Assembly (NCBI GenBank): GCA_958510875.1
Contig: OY294070.1
Coordinates: 12,887,631-12,951,630 of the forward strand
Direction: 5' to 3'
DNA from: Endomychus coccineus
Taxonomy: Eukaryota > Arthropoda > Insecta > Coleoptera > Endomychidae
Length of the DNA: 64,000 bases
The notes beneath the pieces were generated by a model. The model was not told where the DNA came from. It ran no database searches and was given only the letters and a program-made list of their open reading frames with translations. Positions 22,001 through 29,900 of the stretch are shown here, in pieces (the stretch's first letter is position 1; every line of letters starts with the position of its first letter). The position numbers and the translations under genes are program-made.

Positions 22001-24045
22001 GATGGTAGAAATAAACTTGCAATAGGATTTAGCAGGAACTGAGGCTGAGATATAGTTTTGAAACAAACAAATGGAGCATCTCAATTGTTTCATTAAAAAA
22101 AGTCCTCCCCGGTTTTAGAAAATGATCTTGCAGCTTTTATCAGCTTATTTATCATTTCAGGGCTTTAACTTTTTTAAGAAGGGCATGAAAGAAAATCGTA
22201 TATCTTGCTCTCGGTGAACAACGTTCCCAACACAAACATCTCGAAAAACAAATATCTTGTGAAGGAAGTAGATTTTAATTGTTACTTATTAAGGGTCAAG
22301 ATGGTAGAAATAAAAAAGTTCGAGCAGGAACTGAGGCTGAGATATAATTTTGACAGAACCAAATGAGTCAGCTCAATCGTTTCATTAAAAAAAAGGAAAG
22401 TTTTCTCCCCGATTTTACAAAATGATCTGGCAGCTTTTATTAGCCTATTGATCATTTCAGGGCTTCAACTTTTTTAATAAGGGCATGAAAGAAAATCGAA
22501 TATCTTGGTCTCGGTGAACAGCACTCCAAAAACAAACATTTCGTAAAGGAAGTAAATATTAATTGTTAGCTATTTTATGTTGACAAAGTTTTGGCTCAAC
22601 AGGTTGAACAGTGACAACGTCAGTGAACGAGGCAGACATGAAGTCACTGATGAACCATCTCCGAAAGTGAAATAATAATACAACTTTAATAATGATATTT
22701 GGCAAACCTATATGTTCCAACACCATCTGCCAGAAAGCAGAAGTACCACTGGGAATGCAATTCTCAATGTTACGCATTGACAAGAATTCTCGCGATTTAA
22801 AGAGACGACGAGGAAACAGTTGGAAATACTACCGCCAGGTGACGGTCCCGCAACAATGCATAGTGAAATACAAGCTCATTTCGTGTCAATAGATAAAGTT
22901 TTGGTTCACCAGGAACAGTCTGCCTGGTCTCACTGACAAGCTCATGACTATGGCGAAACAGCTGTCTGTGACTATAGGACGTGTAGTCACTATTCAACCT
23001 GGTGAACCAAAACTTTGTCTATTAACTGCTAACACGTAATGAGTTTGTATTTCCTAATGCATTTTTTTATGTTGTTATTTCTATCTCTGTTATAGTGAGA
23101 AAAATAGACATAGCATAACGTAAAATAAATAACAATTAAAAATTACTTCCCTTACGAAAAATGTACCTCGTATCATATGTAGACTAATAGCTTTACTGGC
23201 CGCAGTTTAATTGGTTGCATAAGTGTGTCACTGAGTAACTCATTTTATACGGTGATACACCCAGTGATACACTTATTTTCTGCAACCAATTAAACTATCG
23301 TCTGTAAAGCTATTAGTCTATACATGATTCGAGATGAATTGTTTTTAAGTATTTATTGATAGTTGAAGTTTTTACTTTATGCTAATTTCTCATGTTGATA
23401 AACGAAATAAACAACACTATTTTATCTACGTATATTACCAATTACCACTGATTCTTTGTCACAAACTGTCATTATCAAACGATAACAGTAAGTTTTATGA
23501 ATAGTGATAGAATAAAACACTATTACTTCGTTTTTATATCACTTATGTTATAGAACACTTTTATTGTGACTAAGTTTCGATCACCGTGTGTCATCTTCAG
23601 AATAATTCAGAAGTAAATCACATTAATAGCATTCTACAATAAAAGTGATGTAAAAACAAATAATATTTTATTTTATCAATATGATAAATTAACACAAAGT
23701 AATGGCAACACATTTATTACTCACTTCTAGAGAAGCCTATATGCTGAAATATTTGTCAATATATAGTTGTTAAATGAGAAATTTGTTTTTTATTCACATT
23801 TTACTATCCATTTTCAATAACGTGGAAACTCTGGAAGTACCTACTTAGGTTTGAGATCTGATATTTTTTGAATAATCATAAAACATCGAACGTTTTCACG
23901 GATACATCAAGAGTTTCTCTTTAAATGTCCAATTGTTGAATTGTTAATAGTTAATTTCAAGGAAACAATGAATACTTACACATTGAACATTTCCTAGAAG
24001 TATGCCAACAATAATAATGGGTACAACCCTCACGAAATAACACAT
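3902..24045 (-). CDS. Teq: Tequila-like modular serine protease, 3' end missing
   Basis: Eleven exons join with matching phases: 24045-23980, 21892-21460, 18501-16838, 13317-13139, 10389-10103, 10050-9806, 8894-8742, 7188-7002, 6943-6624, 4531-4150, 4078-3902 (4093 nt, 1364 codons plus 1 nt). Domains by residue: signal peptide 1-22; CBM14 at 134-185, 213-264 and 539-590; LDLa 698-732; PAN/apple about 739-812; LDLa 818-851; SRCR about 857-964; LDLa 971-1008; SRCR about 1012-1113; trypsin from 1164. Activation cleavage is predicted after Arg1163 (HFR/VVKG). The triad is His1208 (TAAHC), Asp1257 (DIAL) and Ser1355 (GDSGGP). Asp1349, six residues before the serine, predicts cleavage after Lys/Arg. 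The known insect protein with this make-up is Tequila (neurotrypsin-like), a secreted protease; chitin binding would place it on matrix or cuticle. The C-terminal exon (roughly 60-70 residues after the serine) was not found at 1-3901. The family call is strong; orthology is inference. Confidence 0.9.
4150..4531 (-). CDS. Teq: Tequila-like exon 10 (trypsin His and Asp)
   Basis: It carries [15 protein letters not shown] (His) and NNDIALIKL (Asp), then PICLP and CTISGFG, in the usual spacing of an S1 protease. The acceptor is a poly-T tract plus CAG. It ends phase 1 (TCTG/GTGAGC). Confidence 0.93.
4870..6400 (+). mobile_element. LINE with RNase H-like segment, decayed
   Basis: It reads [20 protein letters not shown], the typical start of a reverse transcriptase fingers region, then fragments of RT motifs, then [12 protein letters not shown], the end of an RNase H domain. 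Near 6055-6080 follows a zinc-knuckle-like [14 protein letters not shown]. It ends in an A-rich tail near 6395. It fills the intron between exons 9 and 10 of the Tequila-like gene, in the opposite orientation. Confidence 0.75.
6624..6943 (-). CDS. Teq: Tequila-like exon 9 (end of SRCR-2, activation site)
   Basis: A 58-nt intron (7001-6944) separates it from exon 8. It is open in another frame, which merges the two exons in naive ORF calls. Splicing at TTTCCTCCAG/G restores [12 protein letters not shown], the standard SRCR sequence. After GVIC comes a linker with CGLRKD, whose cysteine normally tethers the light chain to the protease, then FR/VVKG and YPWQ, the start of the catalytic domain. 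Confidence 0.9.
7002..7188 (-). CDS. Teq: Tequila-like exon 8 (first half of SRCR-2)
   Basis: It encodes [15 protein letters not shown], the W-G-S-V-CDDDF motif and KVVCKYLGF, the front half of SRCR-2. It leaves at phase 1 with AAAG/GTAAGT. Confidence 0.87.
7333..8727. mobile_element. element with about 130-bp inverted arms and 16-bp target duplication
   Basis: The sequence at about 7365-7505 reappears inverted at about 8605-8727 with minor differences. The 16 nt AGTGCTTTACTCACCT are present at 7317-7332 and again at 8728-8743, which fits a target-site duplication. Copies of the same arm occur at 47978-48168 and 62945-63060. The left arm is longer by about 50 nt. The inside holds a separate minus-strand LINE fragment. 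It lies in the intron after exon 7 of the Tequila-like gene. Confidence 0.7.
7719..8460 (-). mobile_element. LINE C-terminal fragment
   Basis: The minus strand reads [20 protein letters not shown] and [14 protein letters not shown], the thumb region of a LINE reverse transcriptase, then the family's C-terminus. It ends in an (AAAT)n tail at 7719-7738. Similar tails occur at about 29976 and 58140. Confidence 0.7.
8742..8894 (-). CDS. Teq: Tequila-like exon 7 (end of SRCR-1, LDLa-3)
   Basis: It has 51 codons, phase 0 on both sides. It starts IAGVVC (end of SRCR-1) and holds a full LDLa (CPDEYWKC to [10 protein letters not shown]). Its donor, AG/GTGAGTAAAGC, lies inside a 16-bp sequence repeated at 7317-7332, apparently duplicated by a transposon insertion. 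Confidence 0.87.
9050..9660. other. intron with small duplication, otherwise unassigned
   Basis: A short direct duplication of CAAGTCTTGCTAG sits near 9040-9065. The rest of this intron stretch shows no frame or repeat that I can identify. Confidence 0.4.
9806..10050 (-). CDS. Teq: Tequila-like exon 6 (SRCR-1 core)
   Basis: It encodes the SRCR core: [28 protein letters not shown] and the W-G-H-DC segment. It is separated from exon 5 by an intron of only 52 nt. It ends at phase 0 with GAA/GTAAGT, and the closing GVVC of the domain is in exon 7. Confidence 0.88.
10103..10389 (-). CDS. Teq: Tequila-like exon 5 (end of PAN, LDLa-2, start of SRCR-1)
   Basis: It holds the second half of the PAN domain (CLLTDTNVG), a complete six-cysteine LDLa (YKCGNGKC to DEKVC) and the first strand of an SRCR domain (HEGRIVVR). 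It enters at phase 2 and leaves at phase 1 through a GTGAGT donor. Confidence 0.88.
10400..11389. other. intron sequence, no supported feature
   Basis: Part of the intron between exons 4 and 5 of the Tequila-like gene. It holds short open frames on both strands without recognisable motifs. Confidence 0.4.
11390..12820 (+). mobile_element. Penelope-like element, copy 1 (reverse transcriptase)
   Basis: A long frame begins [20 protein letters not shown] and carries [62 protein letters not shown] and [12 protein letters not shown], the ordered RT motifs of Penelope-like elements. A TAA at 12380-12382 cuts the frame just after the YVDD domain. The same reading continues at once with [18 protein letters not shown]. 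It is truncated near 12733, before the GIY-YIG endonuclease. The 5' segment at 11390-11638 looks rearranged: 11541-11567 is an exact inverted copy of 12736-12762. Confidence 0.85.
12821..13138. other. intron sequence, no feature seen
   Basis: AT-rich, with short pyrimidine runs. Nothing codes or repeats here that I can support. Confidence 0.4.
13139..13317 (-). CDS. Teq: Tequila-like exon 4 (end of LDLa-1, start of PAN/apple)
   Basis: It begins [11 protein letters not shown], the calcium-binding end of LDLa-1, and continues into a PAN/apple half with CAYLCLDS and FECKSFNYR. It enters at phase 0 and leaves at phase 2 with AG/GTAAGA. It is too short to appear as a long open frame and was found by looking for the missing LDLa half. 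Confidence 0.85.
13668..14090. mobile_element. foldback or MITE-like element with about 85-bp inverted ends
   Basis: The left end (13668-13755) and the right end (about 14005-14090, inverted) share CAAGTTTG, AACGTTACTGA and CAACGTGGTAAAAAGACC in the same order. A third partial copy of the tip is at about 13790-13810. The plus-strand 82-codon frame inside is unassigned. No clear target duplication was found. Confidence 0.65.
14222..14545 (+). mobile_element. mariner remnant, 5' part
   Basis: After CGAGGGCATAGTGAAAAGTC, probably the terminal repeat, a reading starting at 14411 gives MEKSEF, then [20 protein letters not shown] and YGDSSPSYG (one frameshift), the N-terminus of a mariner transposase. 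The continuation of the same protein lies about 2 kb to the right at 16509. Confidence 0.7.
15070..16506 (+). mobile_element. DD41D mariner-type transposon, defective
   Basis: Inverted ends sharing TTCCCCATAATAGACTA lie at 15070-15101 and 16475-16506, each flanked by TA. The frame 15645-16349 has [25 protein letters not shown] and [16 protein letters not shown] count 41 residues between the second and third acidic residues, i.e. DD41D (the rosa-type group), if the aspartate of APDFF is the third catalytic residue. The DNA-binding part upstream (15300-15640) is broken by stops, and the end is frameshifted (KLVEVIWKT in place of a GGGHLED-like end), so it cannot make an active protein. Confidence 0.85.
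16509..16796 (+). mobile_element. mariner remnant, 3' part
   Basis: It reads [20 protein letters not shown] and [15 protein letters not shown], then in another frame [20 protein letters not shown] and [14 protein letters not shown], which is mariner transposase with an internal deletion. It abuts the TA at the right end of the DD41D element. It stops about 42 nt from the donor of Tequila-like exon 3. Confidence 0.8.
16838..18501 (-). CDS. Teq: Tequila-like exon 3 (CBM14 domains, repeat linker, start of LDLa-1)
   Basis: This 1664-nt exon is open throughout. It completes CBM14-1 and holds CBM14-2 and CBM14-3, each with six cysteines and a C-x-PGTLF motif. Between the last two lies a long N/Q/G/H-rich linker with a short tandem repeat at 17525-17650. 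The exon ends in the first LDLa module (CDGHI, then GTAAGT), which continues in exon 4. Confidence 0.9.
17525..17650 (-). repeat. coding tandem repeat of about 8 residues (PNINGQT type)
   Basis: Roughly six copies of an 8-codon unit spelling variants of PNINGQTP lie in frame within exon 3, at about residues 452-494. The units are nearly identical in DNA, so copy number may vary between individuals. The segment looks like an unstructured spacer between chitin-binding domains. Confidence 0.85.
18560..18860. repeat. dispersed repeat with copies near 21140 and 28030
   Basis: The stretch around GACGTCATAGTTAGTA at 18716 recurs at 28052 in a similar longer context (AATTCATTTG, TTTCCCTAA). The stretch around ATATCTTACAGCA at 18809 recurs at 21162 followed by CGCTCG. 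It may be one old element in pieces; its class is unknown. Confidence 0.5.
18974..20807 (+). mobile_element. possible solo LTR
   Basis: The segment begins TGTAACGTTCC and ends GGATTATTACA, between ATT-rich flanks, with TACT next to both ends as a possible 4-bp duplication. Inside are no long frames with known motifs. The limits are my guess from the terminal TG/CA and the flanks, and a second LTR was not found. Confidence 0.35.
21460..21892 (-). CDS. Teq: Tequila-like exon 2 (linker and first half of CBM14-1)
   Basis: It opens after a CAG acceptor at phase 0 and ends G/GTAAGG at phase 1. A polar Asn/Pro/His-rich stretch is followed by the first four cysteines of a CBM14 domain. The CAPG/GTLFNP motif is split exactly at the exon junction and continues in exon 3, which supports the splice. 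Confidence 0.85.
22003..22575. repeat. diverged tandem duplication, two units of about 285 bp
   Basis: Unit 1 (22003-22290) and unit 2 (22297-22575) share AGATGGTAGAAATAAA, GCAGGAACTGAGGCTGAGAT, CAGCTTTTAT and GGGCATGAAAGAAAATCG in the same order. They lie in the first intron of the Tequila-like gene. No coding potential is visible. Confidence 0.8.
22577..23022. mobile_element. MITE-like element with inverted ends
   Basis: The left end GACAAAGTTTTGGCTCAACA and the inverted right end GACAAAGTTTTGGTTCACCA match over about 35 nt (followed by GGTTGAA and AGTGAC). A further copy of the tip, in left-end orientation, is at 22893, giving a nested hairpin of about 130 nt at the right end. No transposase is present. 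Confidence 0.65.
23168..23330. mobile_element. short hairpin MITE
   Basis: Arms of about 60 nt are inverted copies: TAGACTAATAGCTTTAC, GTTTAATTGGTTGCA and TAAGTGT(G/A)TCACTG read the same from both sides. The loop is short (around 23240-23262). The complementarity continues outward into TCG(T/A)ATCAT. The element is non-coding. Confidence 0.75.
23980..24045 (-). CDS. Teq: Tequila-like exon 1 (signal peptide)
   Basis: The 22 codons read [20 protein letters not shown] followed by QC, a short hydrophobic secretion signal. The exon ends in a GTAAGT donor at phase 0. The start is chosen because it is the only Met placing a signal peptide in frame with exon 2. The transcription start lies further right and was not identified. 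Confidence 0.8.
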
Positions 24046-25540
24046 TTCAACACAATTGTTAATTTTTCATGTTTCGATACTATCTGTTCTTGACATATAA
24101 TGTTCTTGTGATTATGAATTAGCTGTAAAATGTGTCTTATCTTTATTTACAACTGGGAAATTGAGAGGTCAAATAGATGCCCTATTGAATCATTTCTAGT
24201 GTAATCACTTTGTAAAAACAAAATTGTTAGCAGGTCATCTTGGTTTTTCTTCGAAATTGAGGACAAATAATCTAGATTCCTTTCGACAATGCAAATAGCA
24301 CAATAATTTTGTGAAATGTGAGTCTTACACAGTTTTCATAAAAAAATTGTTTGATTATACAAGAGTCTAGTAAGTATATAGTAACGGTACATGTAGTATC
24401 ATTTTAGGCATCTCTAGCAAACAATTAATGCTTATAGATATGGAAAATTAATCAATTTCGGAAAATTCCGTGAACTTTGAATTAAATGTTTCCGATTGCT
24501 ATTAGTATGATGTCGCTTTATTAGGAAATGAATAATTAAACATAATTTTCCTCTGCTTTTTTTTAGACTGAAAATATACATTCTAAATCTCCAATAACAT
24601 TAATTTTATATTATTATGTTCAATTTGTAAGTAGATAGTTATTCTGTTGTACTTGTTATATTTTGGAAGTAGAAACGTTTGTATCTCACGCTCATGGGCC
24701 AAAAATTTATTAAGGCGGTTTGGTAGAGATAGTTTTTTATGATACAATTTTTCGAAATTTGTACAGACCGTTTGAATAACAATATAAGGATATGTCTAAT
24801 TTTTTGGAGGGCTTCACTACACCGTTTTTTCAAATATATCGAGTCAAAAAACAACATTTTAACATGAAAGCTTATGGGGACGTGGTTACATCTTCTAATT
24901 TAAAAAACGGCTAAATAGGAATGCTTCTTTGTTTTAATGGAATAAAATCATTAAAATAATATTAAGTGCAAGTTTGAGCGAGCCCTACTAATTATTTCTA
25001 TGAAAAAATAGCCTAGACTTTTTAATTTATACATTTCATTAATTGTTATTAAGTTTTAAAAACACGGAAAGTCGACGACAACTATACGATTATTATTTTT
25101 ATATGTGCTTATGTATACAACTCCAGCCGGCAATATTTATAGCGTTGCCAGACCTCCACTCTCGCCCTCCGCTTGGTCTTCTTTTATATTTCCCCGCGCT
25201 AACACTACCGAACCATCATCATTTACATTAAACATTAAGCATTTGCTTTGAACTTCCTCTGTTAGCAGGTTTTCCTATCGAGTAAACATTTCATGTTAGT
25301 TTTCGTTGAAATTTGGACCATGACTATATAATAGTTGTATGCAAATTTTGCCAAAAGCGTGTTTTAAAGTTTCCGAGTCTTATATGGGCGAGGGTTTACT
25401 TTTGCATAAATAGCAAGAAAAAAAATTAGACGAAGATTTTGATTGAATTTTTCCTTCTGTTTAACTAAATTTGAAAAGCAGGTATAAAGATACGTGTTAA
25501 ATTGAACATGGCAAGGTCATAATCTATCTATATTATATTA
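24046..25540. other. upstream region of the Tequila-like gene
   Basis: It should contain the 5' UTR and promoter, but no TATA box or initiator stands out. AT-rich, with no coding or repeat structure that I can support. Confidence 0.4.
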
Positions 25541-25606
25541 TAGCTCTTGTTCAGTAAACTGAGCGCTGTACCTTCTAGATACAAGGCCTGAACGCTTACA
25601 AACGTA

Positions 25607-26216
25607 AGTGTAGGAAAATTTTTGCACAATATGCCCCATTTTTCTTGTGAGGCTGCTTGCCAAAAATGCAAGTACATTTTTTAGTCGATTTTCGCTGTTT
25701 TTGAAGTGTAGATTGATTAGTTTACGTCTGAGATGCAAATGACCTATATAAAAGTTGTTGGTAATTTTATGAGCTACAAAACCCTGCCAATTTTGAGCCA
25801 TTAACAATTTTCCGCTTTGATGGAAAATTGTAAACAGAAATGTAAACAGAATCTTAGAAGTCCAGATATTGAATAATGCCAACTTATAGGGAAAAATTAG
25901 CTGAAAATTTTTGGTCATTAATAACTTCCATATTTCGCGAGATATCTGGACTTCTAAGATTCTGTTTACATTTCTGTTTACAATTTTCCATCAGAAGCGG
26001 AAAAAATTATTAATTGCTCAACATTTTTTCTTGGCAGGGTTTTGTAGCTCATGAAATTATCAACAACTTTTACATAGGTCATTTTCATCTCAGACGTAAA
26101 CTAACCAAACTATACTTCAAAAACAGCGAAAATTGGCCAAAAAATTTAAACAATTGCATTTTTGGCAAACAGCCTCATAAAAAAATGGGACATATTGTTC
26201 AAAAATGTTCCTACAT
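25607..26216. mobile_element. long foldback element, arms about 270 bp
   Basis: The left arm (25607-25871) and right arm (about 25941-26216) are inverted copies with a loop of about 70 nt. Both arms translate, reading outward, to related peptides: QGFVAHKITNNFYIGHLHLR on the minus strand and QGFVAHEIINNFYIGHFHLR on the plus strand. The transcript of either strand would form a long hairpin. The repeat family is unknown to me. Confidence 0.8.
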
Positions 26217-26830
26217 ACCACACGACCAAACGAAATAGGTTTGACTGCTATCCCATCATTTCTAAAATCAAGTGCTTTTTGTCTAATTTGACTGGACTAT
26301 TTAAAATGCTTTATTTATTATTTTCATAGCATACTAGAAATTACGGGCAGAAAATATCAGAGCGTGACGTCATACAGTTAGTTCGGGGCGGGTGCCAGCG
26401 CATAATGAATAGGATTTTTTCTTGCATTTTAGCAAATATTACCACAGGATTTTATTATAAACTTTAAGAGCCTTTGGTAATAGATATTCATCACATCGAT
26501 TTTATGAGCTTTGAAAGGAAATAACATGTTAATATACAGACCGTTCAAGCCGTTGAGCAGTTTGGGGATTTTTCGTAGAACAACTAAAAGTGAACCATCA
26601 CGTTATGTAAAAGAGTCTTGCTTGATAATATGAGACATTTGTTTAGGAATTTATGAATTATCAGTGCTTATGGTACGGCAAATCAGTGAAATCAAAGTGA
26701 CTCAAGTATCATCAGTAGTAAGGTTTGCAATCAGACAAAATTGTATATTATATTATACTAGGACTAATAAAACACATAAATCAGTTTAAAATTTCGATTT
26801 ATATAAAACGTAATTCTATAAAATAACTTA
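26217..26830. other. region between the two genes, no feature seen
   Basis: The space between the foldback and the 3' end of the reductase gene. No motif or repeat that I can name. Confidence 0.4.
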
Positions 26831-26883
26831 TTTGTTTAATATCACTTATAAAATAGGCACATAAAATATAAGAACTCAGTATA

Positions 26884-26986
26884 TTATAAAAAAATTGAGT
26901 TATGTACAAATAAAACTAACGACCACAAAATACGCAGGGCGAGAAAACTGAGGAGAATTTTCGTTCCTTGATGCAGCCAGTACAGT
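26884..26986 (-). CDS. FAR last coding exon
   Basis: RLYWLHQGTK is followed by a hydrophobic C-terminal segment and a TAA stop at 26884-26886. A possible ATTAAA polyadenylation signal (minus strand) lies at 26835-26840, about 45 nt past the stop; that signal is a weak call. Confidence 0.88.
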
Positions 26987-29900
26987 CTGAAAAAAGGAAA
27001 CCATATTTAAAATATAAACTCGTATATTGGAAGGAATCATCTGGAAATTTAGAAACTTAAATAAACTCAGCAATATTACAAATGAACACTACACTGAAAA
27101 ATACATAAGCTTTTATCATGAAAATAAATGAAAACACGATATATTTCACCACACAGCTGCTTCAGGTGAACAATAGTACTAAAGAGTGCATGAAGATCCT
27201 GGCTGAATCAGCCATAAGGAACAAACTTCAGCTAGTATGGGCACCCGCTCACTCTGATCCATTGATCAGAATCTCATCACAGGCCTGCTGGACTGGGTCT
27301 TATATCAAAGGGCGCACAATAGACCCAATCAAGCGGCCTAAGTGGTCTGGACATGTCCGCCCTAGTTTTGATTAATTGATTGAAGGAATGTTTGAAATAT
27401 TTTCATAATTAAAATTCAACTCTGACCTCCCGAAAATTATTCAACCTCCCCCCAACATTTTTCCTACTTTGACATGACCATACTTCACCTGAAAAGCCGC
27501 TGTGTGGGGAAACATGTTGTTTTCTTTTATTTTCATAATATTTTTATTTTGAAATTTTTCTACAGTGTTTTAATCAGGGTAGTATTCATTTGTAATATAA
27601 GGGATTAACAACAATTAAACATGAACCAATTTTTTACTATGTTGAATCTTTCAGTTTTTTTTTCTAGGAATGACAACATTATGTCATGTTTACTTACCTT
27701 CTCCATTTGGTTAGGGCTTCGTTCAACGTATCCATCGAATCTTGAACCAAATATACTCGAACACCTCTGATATAGACGCTGAAAAATTCTTCCCAGTCCA
27801 ATTGCTTTAAATCGCAAAAGAATAAGTCTTTATCCGTCTGGGACATTCTCTGGATCATACTTTGTACTTTACTCGATCTGTACTCGAAGTTTTTCGTACT
27901 AAAATATCGGAGAACGTCTGAAAATCTGTGAATTTTTCGGTACACTTTCATTAACCTGCAAGTGAAAAATCTGTTAGTCATGCTTTACAGGAAAGAAGAT
28001 ACACATATATTAGGAATAAGTGTATATGCGATGTGCTCGGTTAGAAAGAAACGACGTCATAGTTAGTAATTTTGTACAACGAATTCATTTGTACAATTTT
28101 CCTAAGAATGGGCCTAGCTATCTTCGTCAAAACAGGAATATTTCTTTTTATCAGTTGGTAACAGTTTGCAGGGTTGCCACTAAAACAGCCTATTGCAACA
28201 AGGTTACAATAGACGATAAGGTACTGGCCGAGAATTACCGCCAAATCAGTCTCACACCTATCGAAATTAAGATCATGGAATATATCATAATTGATATAAT
28301 ATTACATTTTGGATTTGAACAACAGATTATACCGGACAACCACCATGTCTTCTTACCGGCTAGATCTACTTCTACTAATCTTGTTGAATCTTTAAATGAC
28401 TGGACAATTTCTTATCATAATGATATTAAGACTGATGTGATTTACTTAGACTCTAGCAAAGCCTTCCATAAAGTTTTCTGTTAAAATTGGAGCACAACGG
28501 CATACGTGGCCCATTACTACGGTGGATCTCAGCTTTATTGTCTGGTTGTACTTTAAGGGTAAAAACTAGGAACTAGCTTCTCGGAATCAATCGATGTAGT
28601 GAGTGGTGTTCCTCAAGGATCAGTGATTGGATCATTATTGTTACTAATCTACATATCAGACATTCCAAATCTGGTAGATTCTAAGTGTTCTCAATACGCA
28701 GATGACATACCATTGTATCATGGCTTATATCACAAAATGCGTCCAAGTGTGCGGTGCTTCATATTGCAAAAAGTAATCCAAAACTTGCTTATTTTATTAA
28801 TGGCTCGCAGTTGAATGTGTTCACGTCACAAAACGATTCAGATATTTCACTCCTACTTAACGTGGTCACAACATATTGCTATCATTTGCAAGAAATCGAA
28901 TACGTCTATATTTCTGTTTAGGAAAGTTTTTAGCCAAATAGTACAGTACAGATAACTGTAACTGATCCTCCAAGACGCAGAGCACTCTTGGTAGAGCTTT
29001 GCACCACTGGGAAGATACAGAAACTGGATACGAAAATGGTGCTAAACCTCTTCATTTTAATAATTTTTTTGGATTGTTTTCTAACCTATTTTTGTATTCT
29101 TTAACATTGTATTACCTGATACGTATTGTTACTTATAATAAGTTATTATATTTGGATCATAGGATTTTACCCTCCACTCTGAATTATTAATAATAATAAT
29201 ATAATAATACATACTGAGAGGGAACTTAGTGCTTAGCTGTTTAGCATTTGCTTGACAAAATATAAAGGGGTGCGATGTTATCTGTTTGAAACCATTGATA
29301 AATACATCAATGAATATCTAATAACATCATGAATGACTGTCTCATCTATACTTTATCCTAATGATACACTTGGCGAGTTCTCTCAATAATGTATTACATC
29401 CAAAGCAGTTCTTAGTCAACATATAAACTTACATAGGTGATTTTCCAATACATAGTAATGCTCCATCGACTATAAGAGCTGGTAAATAATGCAGGAAGAA
29501 TATGAAGAAGAGATAGCCCAATCGAGATTTCTGTAGATAGAGGCAATAGTACCATATTGCTTTCGTACTTGGGTAAAAAAGTCCATATTTCTCGTTCAAT
29601 CTCATGAATTCACCCCATGTTATGGGCTGATCAATGCTTGATTCGAAATGGTATACGGGAGGATCCTTGGGGAACTCCTCTTTTGCTTTGTTCTTCTCGT
29701 AGTTAGTGCCTATTTCCCAGCCGGCTGCGATGAGAGAATTGACACACATATCGACAGGTACAACGTTGCCATTTACTGATTCGTCGCAGTGCAGAACTCT
29801 CAGTAGACCATTTCCTGAGGCTGCGCATATTCCCGTGGGACCGTACATGTTGTTGATCCAAGCGGCTATTGGTTCTTTGTACGTCGAGATTACTAAAAAA

